Assembly (NCBI GenBank): GCA_963932145.1
Contig: CAWVQA010000099.1
Location: 310,001 to 374,000, forward strand
DNA: 64,000 nucleotides
From: Acanthosepion lycidas
Lineage: Eukaryota > Mollusca > Cephalopoda > Sepiida > Sepiidae
Reading direction: 5' to 3'
Part shown: in pieces, positions 52,357 to 63,808 of the stretch
How the letters are laid out: every line of letters starts with the position of its first letter
How positions within the stretch are numbered: the stretch's first letter is position 1
Notes under the pieces: model-generated
What the model saw: the letters and a program-made list of their open reading frames with translations, nothing else
Databases searched by the model: none
Told to the model about the DNA's origin: nothing
Translations under genes and position numbers: made by a program

Positions 52357-54165
52357 TTAGATTACGTCTTTCCCTGTCCATAATGCTCAATTGAGGAAGT
52401 AAAATAGAAATAGTAATGGGAAAAAGAAGAGAAATGTACAGAGATCACCCATTTTGTGCCCACAATCGTTTTCATGGAAATCCCAGTCATATGAGTCGAG
52501 TCCATGCATGCTACGATAACGGTATGAATTTGAAGGCAAAATATTTTTTTGCAGATCTCAGATTAGGTCTTTCCCTGTCCATAATGCTAAATTCAGGAAG
52601 TAAAATAGAAATAGTAACGGGAAACAGAAGAGAAATGTACAGTGATCACACATTTTGTGCCCACAGTCTTTTTCATGGAAATCCCAGTCATATGAGACGA
52701 GTCCATGCATGCTACGATCACGGTATGAATTTGAAGGCAAAATATTTTTTTGCAGATCTTAGATTAGTTCTTTCCCTGTCCATAATGCTAAATTGAGGAA
52801 GTAAAATAGAAATAGTAATGGGAAACAGAAGAGAAATGTACAGTGATCACCCATTTTGTGCCCACAATCTTTTTCATGGAAATCCCAGTCATATGAGACG
52901 AGTCCATGCATGCTACGATCACGGTATGAATTTGAAGGGAAAATATTTTTTTGCTGATCTTAGATTACGTCTTTCCCTGTCCATAATGCTAAATTGAGGA
53001 AGTAAAATAGAAATAGTAATGGGAAACAGAAGAGAAATGTACAGAGATCACCCATTTTGTGCCCACAATCTTTTTCATGGAAATCCCAGTCATATGAGTA
53101 GAGTCCATGCATGCTACGATCACGGTATGAATTTGAAGGCAAAATATTTTTTTGCAGATCATAGATTAGGTCTTTCCCTGTCCATAATGCTAAATTGAGG
53201 AAGTAAAATAGAAATAGTAATGGGAAACAGAAGAGAAATGTACAGTGATCACGCATTTTGTGCCCACAATCTTTTTCATTGAAATCCCAGTCATATGAGT
53301 CGAGTCCAGGCATGCTACAATCACGGTATGAATTTGAAGGCAAAATATTTTTTTGCAGATATTAGATTAGGTCTTTCCCAGTCCATAATGCTAAATTGAG
53401 GAAGTAAAATAGAAATACTAATGGGAAATAGAAGAGAAATGTACAATGATCACCCATTTTGTGCCCACAATCTTTTTCATGGAAATCCCAGTCATATGAG
53501 ACGAGTCCATGCATGATACGATCACGGTATGAATTTGAAGGCAAAATATTTTTTTGCAGATCTTAGATTAGGTCTTTCCCTGTCCATAATGCTAAATTGA
53601 GGAAGTAAAATAGAAATAGTAATGGGAAACAGAAGAGAAATGTACAGTGATCACCCATTATGTGCCCACAATCTTTTTCATGGAAATCCCAGTCATATGA
53701 GTCGAGTCCATGCATGCTACGATCACGGTATGAATTTGAAGGCAAAATATTTTTTTGCTGATCTTAGATTAGGTCTTTCCCAGTCCATAATGCTAAATTG
53801 AGGAAGTAAAATAGAAATAGTAATGGGAAACAGAAGAGAAATGTACAGTGATCAAGCATTTTGTGCCCACAATCTTTTTCATGGAAATCCCAGTCATATG
53901 AGTCGAGTCCATGCATGCTACGATCACGGTATGAATTTGAAGGCAAAATATTTTTTTGCAGATATTAGATTAGGTCTTTCCCAGTCCATAATGCTAAATT
54001 GAGGAAGTAAAATAGAAATACTAATGGGAAATAGATGAGAAATGTACAGTGATCACCCATTTTGTGCCCACAATCTTTTTCATGGAAATCCCAGTCATAT
54101 GAGACGAGTCCATGCATGATACGATCACGGTATGAATTTGAAGGCAAAATATTTTTTTGCAGATC
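52357..54165. repeat. 12-mer HOR, second copy, truncated after 9 monomers
   Basis: Follows the first copy (AGTAACGGG near 52614, GAGTAGAGTCC near 53096, AATAGATGAGAAATG near 54028) until about 54,165. There a class A copy appears in place of the expected CCCATTATG monomer. This is the right edge of family X. Confidence 0.8.
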
Positions 54166-54366
54166 TTAGATTAGGTCTTTCCCTGTCCATAATGCTAAAT
54201 TGAGGAAGTAAAATAGAAATAGTAATGGGAAACAGAAGAGAAATGTACAGTGATCACGCATTTTGTGCCCACAATCTTTTTCATGGAAATCCCAGTCATA
54301 TGAGTCGAGTCCAGGCATGCTACGATCACGGTATGAATTTGAAGGCAAAATATTTTTTTGCAGATC

Positions 54367-56375
54367 TTAGATTAGGTCTTTCCCTGTCCATAATGCTAAA
54401 TTGAGGAAGTATATTAGAAATAGTAATGGGAAAGAGAAGAGAAATGTACAGTGATCACCCATTTTCGACCCACAATCTTTTTCATGGAAATCCCAGTCAT
54501 ATGAGTCGAGTCCAGGCATGCTACGATCACGGTATGAATTTGAAGGCAAAATATTTTTTTGCAGATCTTAGATTAGGTCTTTCCCTGTCCATAATGTTAA
54601 ATTGAGGAAGTAAAATAGAAATAGTAATGGGAAACAGAAGAGAAATGTACAGTGATCACGCATTTTGTGCCCACAATCTTTTTCATGGAAACCCCAGTCA
54701 TATGAGTCGAGTCCAGGCATGCTACTATCACGGTATGAATTTGAAGGCAAAATATTTTTTTGCAGATCTTAGATTAGGTCTTTCCCAGTCCATAATGCTA
54801 AATTGAGGAAGTAAAATAGAAATAGTAATGGGAAACAGAAGAGAAATGTACAGTGATCACGCATTTTGTGCCCACAATCTTTTTCATGGAAACCCCAGTC
54901 ATATGAGTCGAGTCCAGGCATGCTACGATCACGGTATGAATTTGAAGGCAAAATATTTTTTTGCAGATCTTAGATTAGGTCTTTCCCAGTCAATAATGGT
55001 AAATTGAGGAAGTAAAATAGAAATAGTAATGGGAAACAGAAGAGAAATTTACAGTGATCACACATTTTCTGCCCACAATCTATTTCATGGAAATCCCAGT
55101 CATATGAGACGAGTCCATGCATGCTACGATCACGGTATGAATTTGAAGGCAAAATATTTTTTTGCAGATCTTAGATTAGGTCTTTCCCTGTCCATAATGC
55201 TAAATTGAGGAAGTAAAATAGAAATAGTAATGGGAAAAAGAGGAGAAATTTACAGTGATCACACATTTTCTGCCCACAATCTTTTTCATGGAAATCCCAG
55301 TCATATGAGACGAGTCCATGGATGCTACGATCACGGTAGGAATTTGAAGGCAAAATATTTTTTGCAGATCTTAGATTAGGTCTTTCCCTGTCCATAATGC
55401 TAAATTGAGGAAGTAAAATAGAAATAGTAATGGGAAACAGAAGAGAAATGTACAGTGATCACCCATTTTGTGCCCACAAACAGTTTCATGGAAATCCCAC
55501 TCATATGAGTCGAGTCCATGCATGCTATGATCACGGTATGAATTTGATGGCAAAATATTTCTTTGCAGATCTTAGATTAGGTCTTTCCCTGTCCATAATG
55601 CTAAATTGAGGAAGTAAAATAGAAATAGTAATGTGAAACAGAAGAGAAATTTACAGTGATCACACATTTTCTGCCCACAATCTTTTTCATGGAAATCCCA
55701 GTCATATGAGACGAGTCCATGCATGCTACGATCACGGTATGAATTTGAAGGCAAAATATTTTTTTGCAGATCTTAGATTAGGTCTTTCCCTGTCCATAAT
55801 GCTAAATTGAGGAAGTAAAATAGAAATAGTAATGGGAAACAGAAGAGAAATGTACAGTGATCACGCATTTTGTGCCGACAATCTTTTTCATGGAAATCCC
55901 AGTCATATGAGTCGAGTCCAGGCATGCTACGATCACGGTATGAATTTGAACGCAAAATATTTTTTTGCAGATCTTAGATTAGGTCTTTCCCTGTCCATAA
56001 TGCTAAATTGAGGAAGTAAAATAGAAATACTGATGGGAAATAGAAGAGAAATGTACAGTGATCACCCATTTTGTGCCCACAATATTTTTCATGGAAATCC
56101 CAGTCATATGAGTCGAGTCCATGCATGCTACGATCACGGTATGAATTTGAAGGCAAAATATTTTTTTGCTGATCTTAGATTAGGTCTTTCCCTGTCCATA
56201 ATGCTAAATTGAGGAAGTAAAATAGAAATAGTAATGGGAAACAGAAGAGAAATGTACAGTGATCACCCATTTTGTGCCCACAAACTTTTTCATGGAAATC
56301 CCAGTCATATGAGTCGAGTCCAGGCATGCTACGATCACGGTATGAATTTGAAGGCAAAATATTTTTTTGCAGATC
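54367..56375. repeat. Family Y 10-mer HOR unit 1 (2009 bp)
   Basis: Ordered variants: TTTTCGACCCAC; AATGTTAAATTG with CTACTATCACGG; CATGGAAACCCC; AATCTATTTC; the 200-bp T6 monomer; TATGATCACGG with TATTTCTTTGC; AGTAATGTGAAAC; TGTGCCGACAATC; CAATATTTTTC; and CACAAACTTTTTC. It has several private changes (AATGGTAAATTG, CCATGGATGC, CACAAACAGTTTC), so it is the most diverged of the four units. Confidence 0.85.
55171..55370. repeat. 200-bp T6 monomer in HOR unit 1
   Basis: CAAAATATTTTTTGCAGATC near 55351 has a T6 tract. The same length variant sits at the same place in the next three units (56979, 58988 and 60997). Confidence 0.88.
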
Positions 56376-58183
56376 TTAGATTAGGTCTTTCCCTGTCCAT
56401 AATGCTAAATTGAGGAAGTAAAATAGAAATAGTAATGGGAAAGAGAAGAGAAATGTACAGTGATCACCCATTTTCGACCCACAATCTTTTTCATGGAAAT
56501 CCCAGTCATATGAGTCGAGTCCAGGCATGCTACGATCACGGTATGAATTTGAAGGCAAAATATTTTTTTGCAGATCTTAGATTAGGTCTTTCCCTGTCCA
56601 TAATGTTAAATTGAGGAAGTAAAATAGAAATAGTAATGGGAAACAGAAGAGAAATGTATAGTGATCACGCATTTTGTGCCCACAATCTTTTTCATGGAAA
56701 CCCCAGTCATATGAGTCGAGTCCAGGCATGCTACTATCACGGTATGAATTTGAAGGCAAAATATTTTTTTGCAGATCTTAGATTAGGTCTTTCCCAGTCC
56801 ATAATGCTAAATTGAGGAAGTAAAATAGAAATAGTAATGGGAAACAGAAGAGAAATGTACATTGATCACGCATTTTGTGCCCACAATCTTTTTCATGGAA
56901 ACCCCAGTCATATGAGTCGAGTCCAGGCATGCTACGATCACGGTATGAATTTGAAGGCAAAATATTTTTTTGCAGATCTTAGATTAGGTCTTTCCCAGTC
57001 AATAATGCTAAATTGAGGAAGTAAAATAGAAATAGTAATGGGAAACAGAAGAGAAATTTACAGTGATCACACATTTTCTGCCCACAATCTTTTTCATGGA
57101 AATCCCAGTCATATGAGACGAGTCCATGCATGCTACGATCACGGTAGGAATTTGAAGGCAAAATATTTTTTGCAGATCTTAGATTAGGTCTTTCCCTGTC
57201 CATAATGCTAAATTGAGGAAGTAAAATAGAAATAGTAATGGGAAACAGAAGAGAAATGTACAGTGATCACCCATTTTGTGCCCACAAACTTTTTCATGGA
57301 AATCCCAGTCATATGAGTCGAGTCCATGCATGCTATGATCACGGTATGAATTTGATGGCAAAATATTTCTTTGCAGATCTTAGATTAGGTCTTTCCCTGT
57401 CCATAATGCTAAATTGAGGAAGTAAAATAGAAATAGTAATGTGAAACAGAAGAGAAATTTACAGTGATCACACATTTTCTGCCCACAATCTTTTTCATGG
57501 AAATCCCAGTCATATGAGACGAGTCCATGCATGCTACGATCACGGTATGAATTTGAAGGCAAAATATTTTTTTGCAGATCTTAGATTAGGTCTTTCCCTG
57601 TCCATAATGCTAAATTGAGGAAGTAAAATAGAAATAGTAATGGGAAACAGAAGAGAAATGTACAGTGATCACGCATTTTGTGCCGACAATCTTTTTCATG
57701 GAAATCCCAGTCATATGAGTCGAGTCCAGGCATGCTACGATCACGGTATGAATTTGAAGGCAAAATATTTTTTTGCAGATCTTAGATTAGGTCTTTCCCT
57801 GTCCATAATGCTAAATTGAGGAAGTAAAATAGAAATAGTAATGGGAAACAGAAGAGAAATGTACAGTGATCACCCATTTTGTGCCCACAAACTTTTTCAT
57901 GGAAATCCCAGTCATATGAGTCGAGTCCAGGCATGCTACGATCACGGTATGAATTTGAAGGCAAAATATTTTTTTGCAGATCTTAGATTAGGTCTTTCCC
58001 TGTCCATAATGCTAAATTGAGGAAGTAAAATAGAAATAGTAATGGGAAACAGAAGAGAAATGTACAGTGATCACGCATTTTGTGCCCACAATCTTTTTCA
58101 TGGAAACCCCAGTCATATGAGTCGAGTCCAGGCATGCTACGATCACGGTATGTATTTGAAGGCAAAATATTTTTTTGCAGATC
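56376..58183. repeat. Family Y HOR unit 2, 9 monomers (1808 bp)
   Basis: Same order as unit 1 but lacking one monomer. The AATCTATTTC copy and the T6 copy are represented by a single 200-bp monomer at 56979. Its last monomer is a CACGGTATGTATTTG class A copy, where unit 1 ends on the CACAAACTTTTTC copy. Confidence 0.85.
56979..57178. repeat. 200-bp T6 monomer in HOR unit 2
   Basis: T6 tract near 57163. The left part resembles the AATCTATTTC-preceding copy (CCCAGTCAATAATG) and the right part the T6 monomer, so it marks the single-monomer deletion in this unit. Confidence 0.85.
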
Positions 58184-60192
58184 TTAGATTAGGTCTTTCC
58201 CTGTCCATAATGCTAAATTGAGGAAGTAAAATAGAAATAGTAATGGGAAAGAGAAGAGAAATGTACAGTGATCACCCATTTTCGACCCACAATCTTTTTC
58301 ATGGAAATCCCAGTCATATGAGTCGAGTCCAGGCATGCTACGATCACGGTATGAATTTGAAGGCAAAATATTTTTTTGCAGATCTTAGATTAGGTCTTTC
58401 CCTGTCCATAATGTTAAATTGAGGAAGTAAAATAGAAATAATAATGGGAAACAGAAGAGAAATGTATAGTGATCACGCATTTTGTGCCCACAATCTTTTT
58501 CATGGAAACCCCAGTCATATGAGTCGAGTCCAGGCATGCTACTATCACGGTATGAATTTGAAGGCAAAATATTTTTTTGCAGATCTTAGATTAGGTCTTT
58601 CCCAGTCCATAATGCTAAATTGAGGAAGTAAAATAGAAATAGTAATGGGAAACAGAAGAGAAATTTACAGTGATCACGCATTTTGTGCCCACAATCTTTT
58701 TCATGGAAACCCCAGTCATATGAGTCGAGTCCAGGCATGCTACGATCACGGTATGAATTTGAAGGCAAAATATTTTTTTGCAGATCTTAGATTAGGTCTT
58801 TCCCAGTCAATAATGCTAAATTGAGGAAGTAAAATAGAAATAGTAATGGGAAACAGAAGAGAAATTTACAGTGATCACACATTTTCTGCCCACAATCTAT
58901 TTCATGGAAATCCCAGTCATATGAGACGAGTCCATGCATGCTACGATCACGGTATGAATTTGAAGGCAAAATATTTTTTTGCAGATCTTAGATTAGGTCT
59001 TTCCCTGTCCATAATGCTAAATTGAGGAAGGAAAATAGAAATAGTAATGGGAAAAAGAGGAGAAATTTACAGTGATCACACATTTTCTGCCCACAATCTT
59101 TTTCATGGAAATCCCAGTCATATGAGACGAGTCCATGCATGCTACGATCACGGTAGGAATTTGAAGGCAAAATATTTTTTGCAGATCTTAGATTAGGTCT
59201 TTCCCTGTCCATAATGCTAAATTGAGGAAGTAAAATAGAAATAGTAATGGGAAACAGAAGAGAAATGTACAGTGATCACCCATTTTGTGCCCACAAACTT
59301 TTTCATGGAAATCCCAGTCATATGAGTCGAGTCCATGCATGCTATGATCACGGTATGAATTTGATGGCAAAATATTTCTTTGCAGATCTTAGATTAGGTC
59401 TTTCCCTGTCCATAATGCTAAATTGAGGAAGTAAAATAGAAATAGTAATGTGAAACAGAAGAGAAATTTACAGTGATCACACATTTTCTGCCCACAATCT
59501 TTTTCATGGAAATCCCAGTCATATGAGACGAGTCCATGCATGCTACGATCACGGTATGAATTTGAAGGCAAAATATTTTTTTGCAGATCTTAGATTAGGT
59601 CTTTCCCTGTCCATAATGCTAAATTGAGGAAGTAAAATAGAAATAGTAATGGGAAACAGAAGAGAAATGTACAGTGATCACGCATTTTGTGCCGACAATC
59701 TTTTTCATGGAAATCCCAGTCATATGAGTCGAGTCCAGGCATGCTACGATCACGGTATGAATTTGAAGGCAAAATATTTTTTTGCAGATCTTAGATTAGG
59801 TCTTTCCCTGTCCATAATGCTAAATTGAGGAAGTAAAATAGAAATAGTAATGGGAAACAGAAGAGAAATGTACAGTGATCACCCATTTTGTGCCCACAAA
59901 CTTTTTCATGGAAATCCCAGTCATATGAGTCGAGTCCAGGCATGCTACGATCACGGTATGAATTTGAAGGCAAAATATTTTTTTGCAGATCTTAGATTAG
60001 GTCTTTCCCTGTCCATAATGCTAAATTGAGGAAGTAAAATAGAAATAGTAATGGGAAACAGAAGAGAAATGTACAGTGATCACGCATTTTGTGCCCACAA
60101 TCTTTTTCATGGAAACCCCAGTCATATGAGTCGAGTCCAGGCATGCTACGATCACGGTATGTATTTGAAGGCAAAATATTTTTTTGCAGATC
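58184..60192. repeat. Family Y HOR unit 3, 10 monomers (2009 bp)
   Basis: Complete 10-mer with AATAATAATGGG near 58437, the AATCTATTTC monomer, AGGAAGGAAAATAG near 59024 and the T6 monomer. It is almost the same as unit 4; a visible difference is GAAATTTACAG near 58669 against GAAATGTACAG in unit 4. Confidence 0.88.
58988..59187. repeat. 200-bp T6 monomer in HOR unit 3
   Basis: T6 tract near 59171, with GGGAAAAAGAGGAGAAATT and GGTAGGAATTTG as in units 1 and 4. Confidence 0.88.
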
Positions 60193-62000
60193 TTAGATTA
60201 GGTCTTTCCCTGTCCATAATGCTAAATTGAGGAAGTAAAATAGAAATAGTAATGGGAAAGAGAAGAGAAATGTACAGTGATCACCCATTTTCGACCCACA
60301 ATCTTTTTCATGGAAATCCCAGTCATATGAGTCGAGTCCAGGCATGCTACGATCACGGTATGAATTTGAAGGCAAAATATTTTTTTGCAGATCTTAGATT
60401 AGGTCTTTCCCTGTCCATAATGTTAAATTGAGGAAGTAAAATAGAAATAATAATGGGAAACAGAAGAGAAATGTATAGTGATCACGCATTTTGTGCCCAC
60501 AATCTTTTTCATGGAAACCCCAGTCATATGAGTCGAGTCCAGGCATGCTACTATCACGGTATGAATTTGAAGGCAAAATATTTTTTTGCAGATCTTAGAT
60601 TAGGTCTTTCCCAGTCCATAATGCTAAATTGAGGAAGTAAAATAGAAATAGTAATGGGAAACAGAAGAGAAATGTACAGTGATCACGCATTTTGTGCCCA
60701 CAATCTTTTTCATGGAAACCCCAGTCATATGAGTCGAGTCCAGGCATGCTACGATCACGGTATGAATTTGAAGGCAAAATATTTTTTTGCAGATCTTAGA
60801 TTAGGTCTTTCCCAGTCAATAATGCTAAATTGAGGAAGTAAAATAGAAATAGTAATGGGAAACAGAAGAGAAATTTACAGTGATCACACATTTTCTGCCC
60901 ACAATCTATTTCATGGAAATCCCAGTCATATGAGACGAGTCCATGCATGCTACGATCACGGTATGAATTTGAAGGCAAAATATTTTTTTGCAGATCTTAG
61001 ATTAGGTCTTTCCCTGTCCATAATGCTAAATTGAGGAAGGAAAATAGAAATAGTAATGGGAAAAAGAGGAGAAATTTACAGTGATCACACATTTTCTGCC
61101 CACAATCTTTTTCATGGAAATCCCAGTCATATGAGACGAGTCCATGCATGCTACGATCACGGTAGGAATTTGAAGGCAAAATATTTTTTGCAGATCTTAG
61201 ATTAGGTCTTTCCCTGTCCATAATGCTAAATTGAGGAAGTAAAATAGAAATAGTAATGGGAAACAGAAGAGAAATGTACAGTGATCACCCATTTTGTGCC
61301 CACAAACTTTTTCATGGAAATCCCAGTCATATGAGTCGAGTCCATGCATGCTATGATCACGGTATGAATTTGATGGCAAAATATTTCTTTGCAGATCTTA
61401 GATTAGGTCTTTCCCTGTCCATAATGCTAAATTGAGGAAGTAAAATAGAAATAGTAATGTGAAACAGAAGAGAAATTTACAGTGATCACACATTTTCTGC
61501 CCACAATCTTTTTCATGGAAATCCCAGTCATATGAGACGAGTCCATGCATGCTACGATCACGGTATGAATTTGAAGGCAAAATATTTTTTTGCAGATCTT
61601 AGATTAGGTCTTTCCCTGTCCATAATGCTAAATTGAGGAAGTAAAATAGAAATAGTAATGGGAAACAGAAGAGAAATGTACAGTGATCACGCATTTTGTG
61701 CCGACAATCTTTTTCATGGAAATCCCAGTCATATGAGTCGAGTCCAGGCATGCTACGATCACGGTATGAATTTGAAGGCAAAATATTTTTTTGCAGATCT
61801 TAGATTAGGTCTTTCCCTGTCCATAATGCTAAATTGAGGAAGTAAAATAGAAATAGTAATGGGAAACAGAAGAGAAATGTACAGTGATCACCCATTTTGT
61901 GCCCACAAACTTTTTCATGGAAATCCCAGTCATATGAGTCGAGTCCAGGCATGCTACGATCACGGTATGAATTTGAAGGCAAAATATTTTTTTGCAGATC
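60193..62000. repeat. Family Y HOR unit 4, truncated after 9 monomers
   Basis: Matches unit 3 through the CACAAACTTTTTC monomer at 61800-62000. The tenth position (62001) is occupied by an AGTAATGTGAAAC monomer in place of the TATGTATTTG copy, so the regular HOR stops here. Confidence 0.85.
60997..61196. repeat. 200-bp T6 monomer in HOR unit 4
   Basis: T6 tract near 61180, with the same private changes as the unit 3 copy, 2009 bp upstream. Confidence 0.88.
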
Positions 62001-63808
62001 TTAGATTAGGTCTTTCCCTGTCCATAATGCTAAATTGAGGAAGTAAAATAGAAATAGTAATGTGAAACAGAAGAGAAATTTACAGTGATCACACATTTTC
62101 TGCCCACAATCTTTTTCATGGAAATCCCAGTCATATGAGACGAGTCCATGCATGCTACGGTCACGGTATGAATTTGAAGGCAAAATATTTTTTTGCAGAT
62201 CTTAGATTAGGTCTTTCCCTGTCCATAATGCTAAATTGAGGAAGTAAAATAGAAATAGTAATGGGAAACAGAAGAGAAATGTACAGTGATCACGCATTTT
62301 GTGCCCACAATCTTTTTCATGGAAATCCCAGTCATATGAGTCGAGTCCAGGCATGCTACGATCACGGTATGAATTTGAAGGCAAAATATTTTTTTGCAGA
62401 TCTTAGATTAGGTCTTTCCCTGTCCATAATGCTAAATTGAGGAAGTAAAATAGAAATTGTAATGGGAAACAGAAGAGAAATGTACAGTGATCACGCATTT
62501 TGTGGCCACAATCTTTTTCATGGAAATCCCAGTCATATGAGTCGAGTCCAGGCATGCTACGATCACGGTATGAATTTGAAGGCAAAATATTTTTTTGCAG
62601 ATCTTAGATTAGGTCTTTCCCTGTCCATAATGCTAAATTGAGCAAGTAAAATAGAAATAGTAATGGGAAACAGAAGAGAAATGTACAGTGATCACCCATT
62701 TTGTGCCCACAATCTTTTTCATGGAAATCCCAGTCATATGAGTCGAGTCCATGCATGCTACGATCACGGTATGAATTTGAAGGCAAAATATTTTATTGCA
62801 GATCTTAGATTAGGTCTTTCCCTGTCCATAATGCTAAATTGAGGTAGTAAAATAGAAATAGTAATGGGAAACAGAGGAGAAATGTACAGTGATCACCCAT
62901 TTTGTGCCCACAATCTTTTTCATGGAAATCCCAGTCATATGAGACGAGTCCATGCATGCTACGATCACGGTATGAATTTGAAGGCAAAATATTTTTTTGC
63001 AGATCTTAGATTAGGTCTTTCCCTGTCCCTAATGCTAAATTGTGGAAGTAAAATAGAAATAGTAATGGGAAACAGAAGAGAAATGTACAGTGATCACGCA
63101 TTTTGTGCCCACAATCTTTTTCATGGAAATCCCAGTCATATGAGTCGAGTCCAGGCATGCTACGATCACGGTATGAATTTGAAGGCAAAATATTTTTTTG
63201 CTGATCTTAGATTAGTCTTTCCCTGTCCATAATGCTAAATTGAGGAAGTAAAATAGAAATAGTAATGGGAAACAGAAGAGAAATGTACAGTGATCACGCA
63301 TTTTGTGCCCACAATCTTTTTCATGGAAATCCCAGTCATATGAGTCGAGTCCAGGCATGCTACGATCACGGTATGAATTTGAAGGCAAAATATTTTTTTG
63401 CAGATCTTAGATTAGGTCTTTCCCTGTCCATAATGCTAAATTGAGGAAGTAAAATAGAAATACTAATGGGAAATAGAAGAGAAATGTACAGTGATCACCC
63501 ATTTTGTGCCCACAATATTTTTCATGGAAATCCCAGTCATATGAGTCGAGTCCATGCATGCTACGATCACGGTATGAATTTGAAGGCAAAATATTTTTTT
63601 GCTGATCTTAGATTAGGTCTTTCCCTGTCCATAATGCTAAATTGAGGAAGTAAAATAGAAATAGTAATGGGAAACAGAAGAGAAATGTACAGTGATCACC
63701 CATTTTGTGCCCACAAACTTTTTCATGGAAATCCCAGTCATATGAGTCGAGTCCATGCATGCTATGATCACGGTATGAATTTGATGGCAAAATATTTCTT
63801 TGCAGATC
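62001..63808. repeat. Irregular family Y monomers after the last 10-mer unit
   Basis: Nine monomers without detectable HOR period: an AGTAATGTGAAAC copy, class A copies, a class B copy with TATTTTATTGC, an ACAGAGGAGAAATG copy, a 200-bp copy at 63207, and then the CAATATTTTTC and TATGATCACGG monomer types of the 10-mer. Confidence 0.7.
63207..63406. repeat. 200-bp monomer, G deleted in TTAGATTAGTCTTT
   Basis: TTAGATTAGTCTTTCC at 63207-63222 lacks one G of the usual TTAGATTAGGTCTTTCC. It is the only copy I saw with this deletion. Confidence 0.8.

Larger units (their letters stand above)
28036..55170. repeat. Block of 135 consecutive monomers of exactly 201 bp
   Basis: The distance 28036 to 55171 is 27,135 bp, which is 135 x 201, and the monomer landmarks fall on this grid wherever I checked. 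Most of it is family X organised in HORs of several lengths. The neighbouring blocks (16.4-28.0 and 55.2-61.2 kb) have about one length variant per four to ten monomers. Confidence 0.85.

Noticed and set aside
54459..54475. CENP-B box in the CCCATTTTCGACCCAC monomer type
   Set aside because: TTCG is present, but the required CGGG part does not follow at the right spacing. The usual monomer lacks TTCG altogether on the + strand, and I found no match on the other strand.
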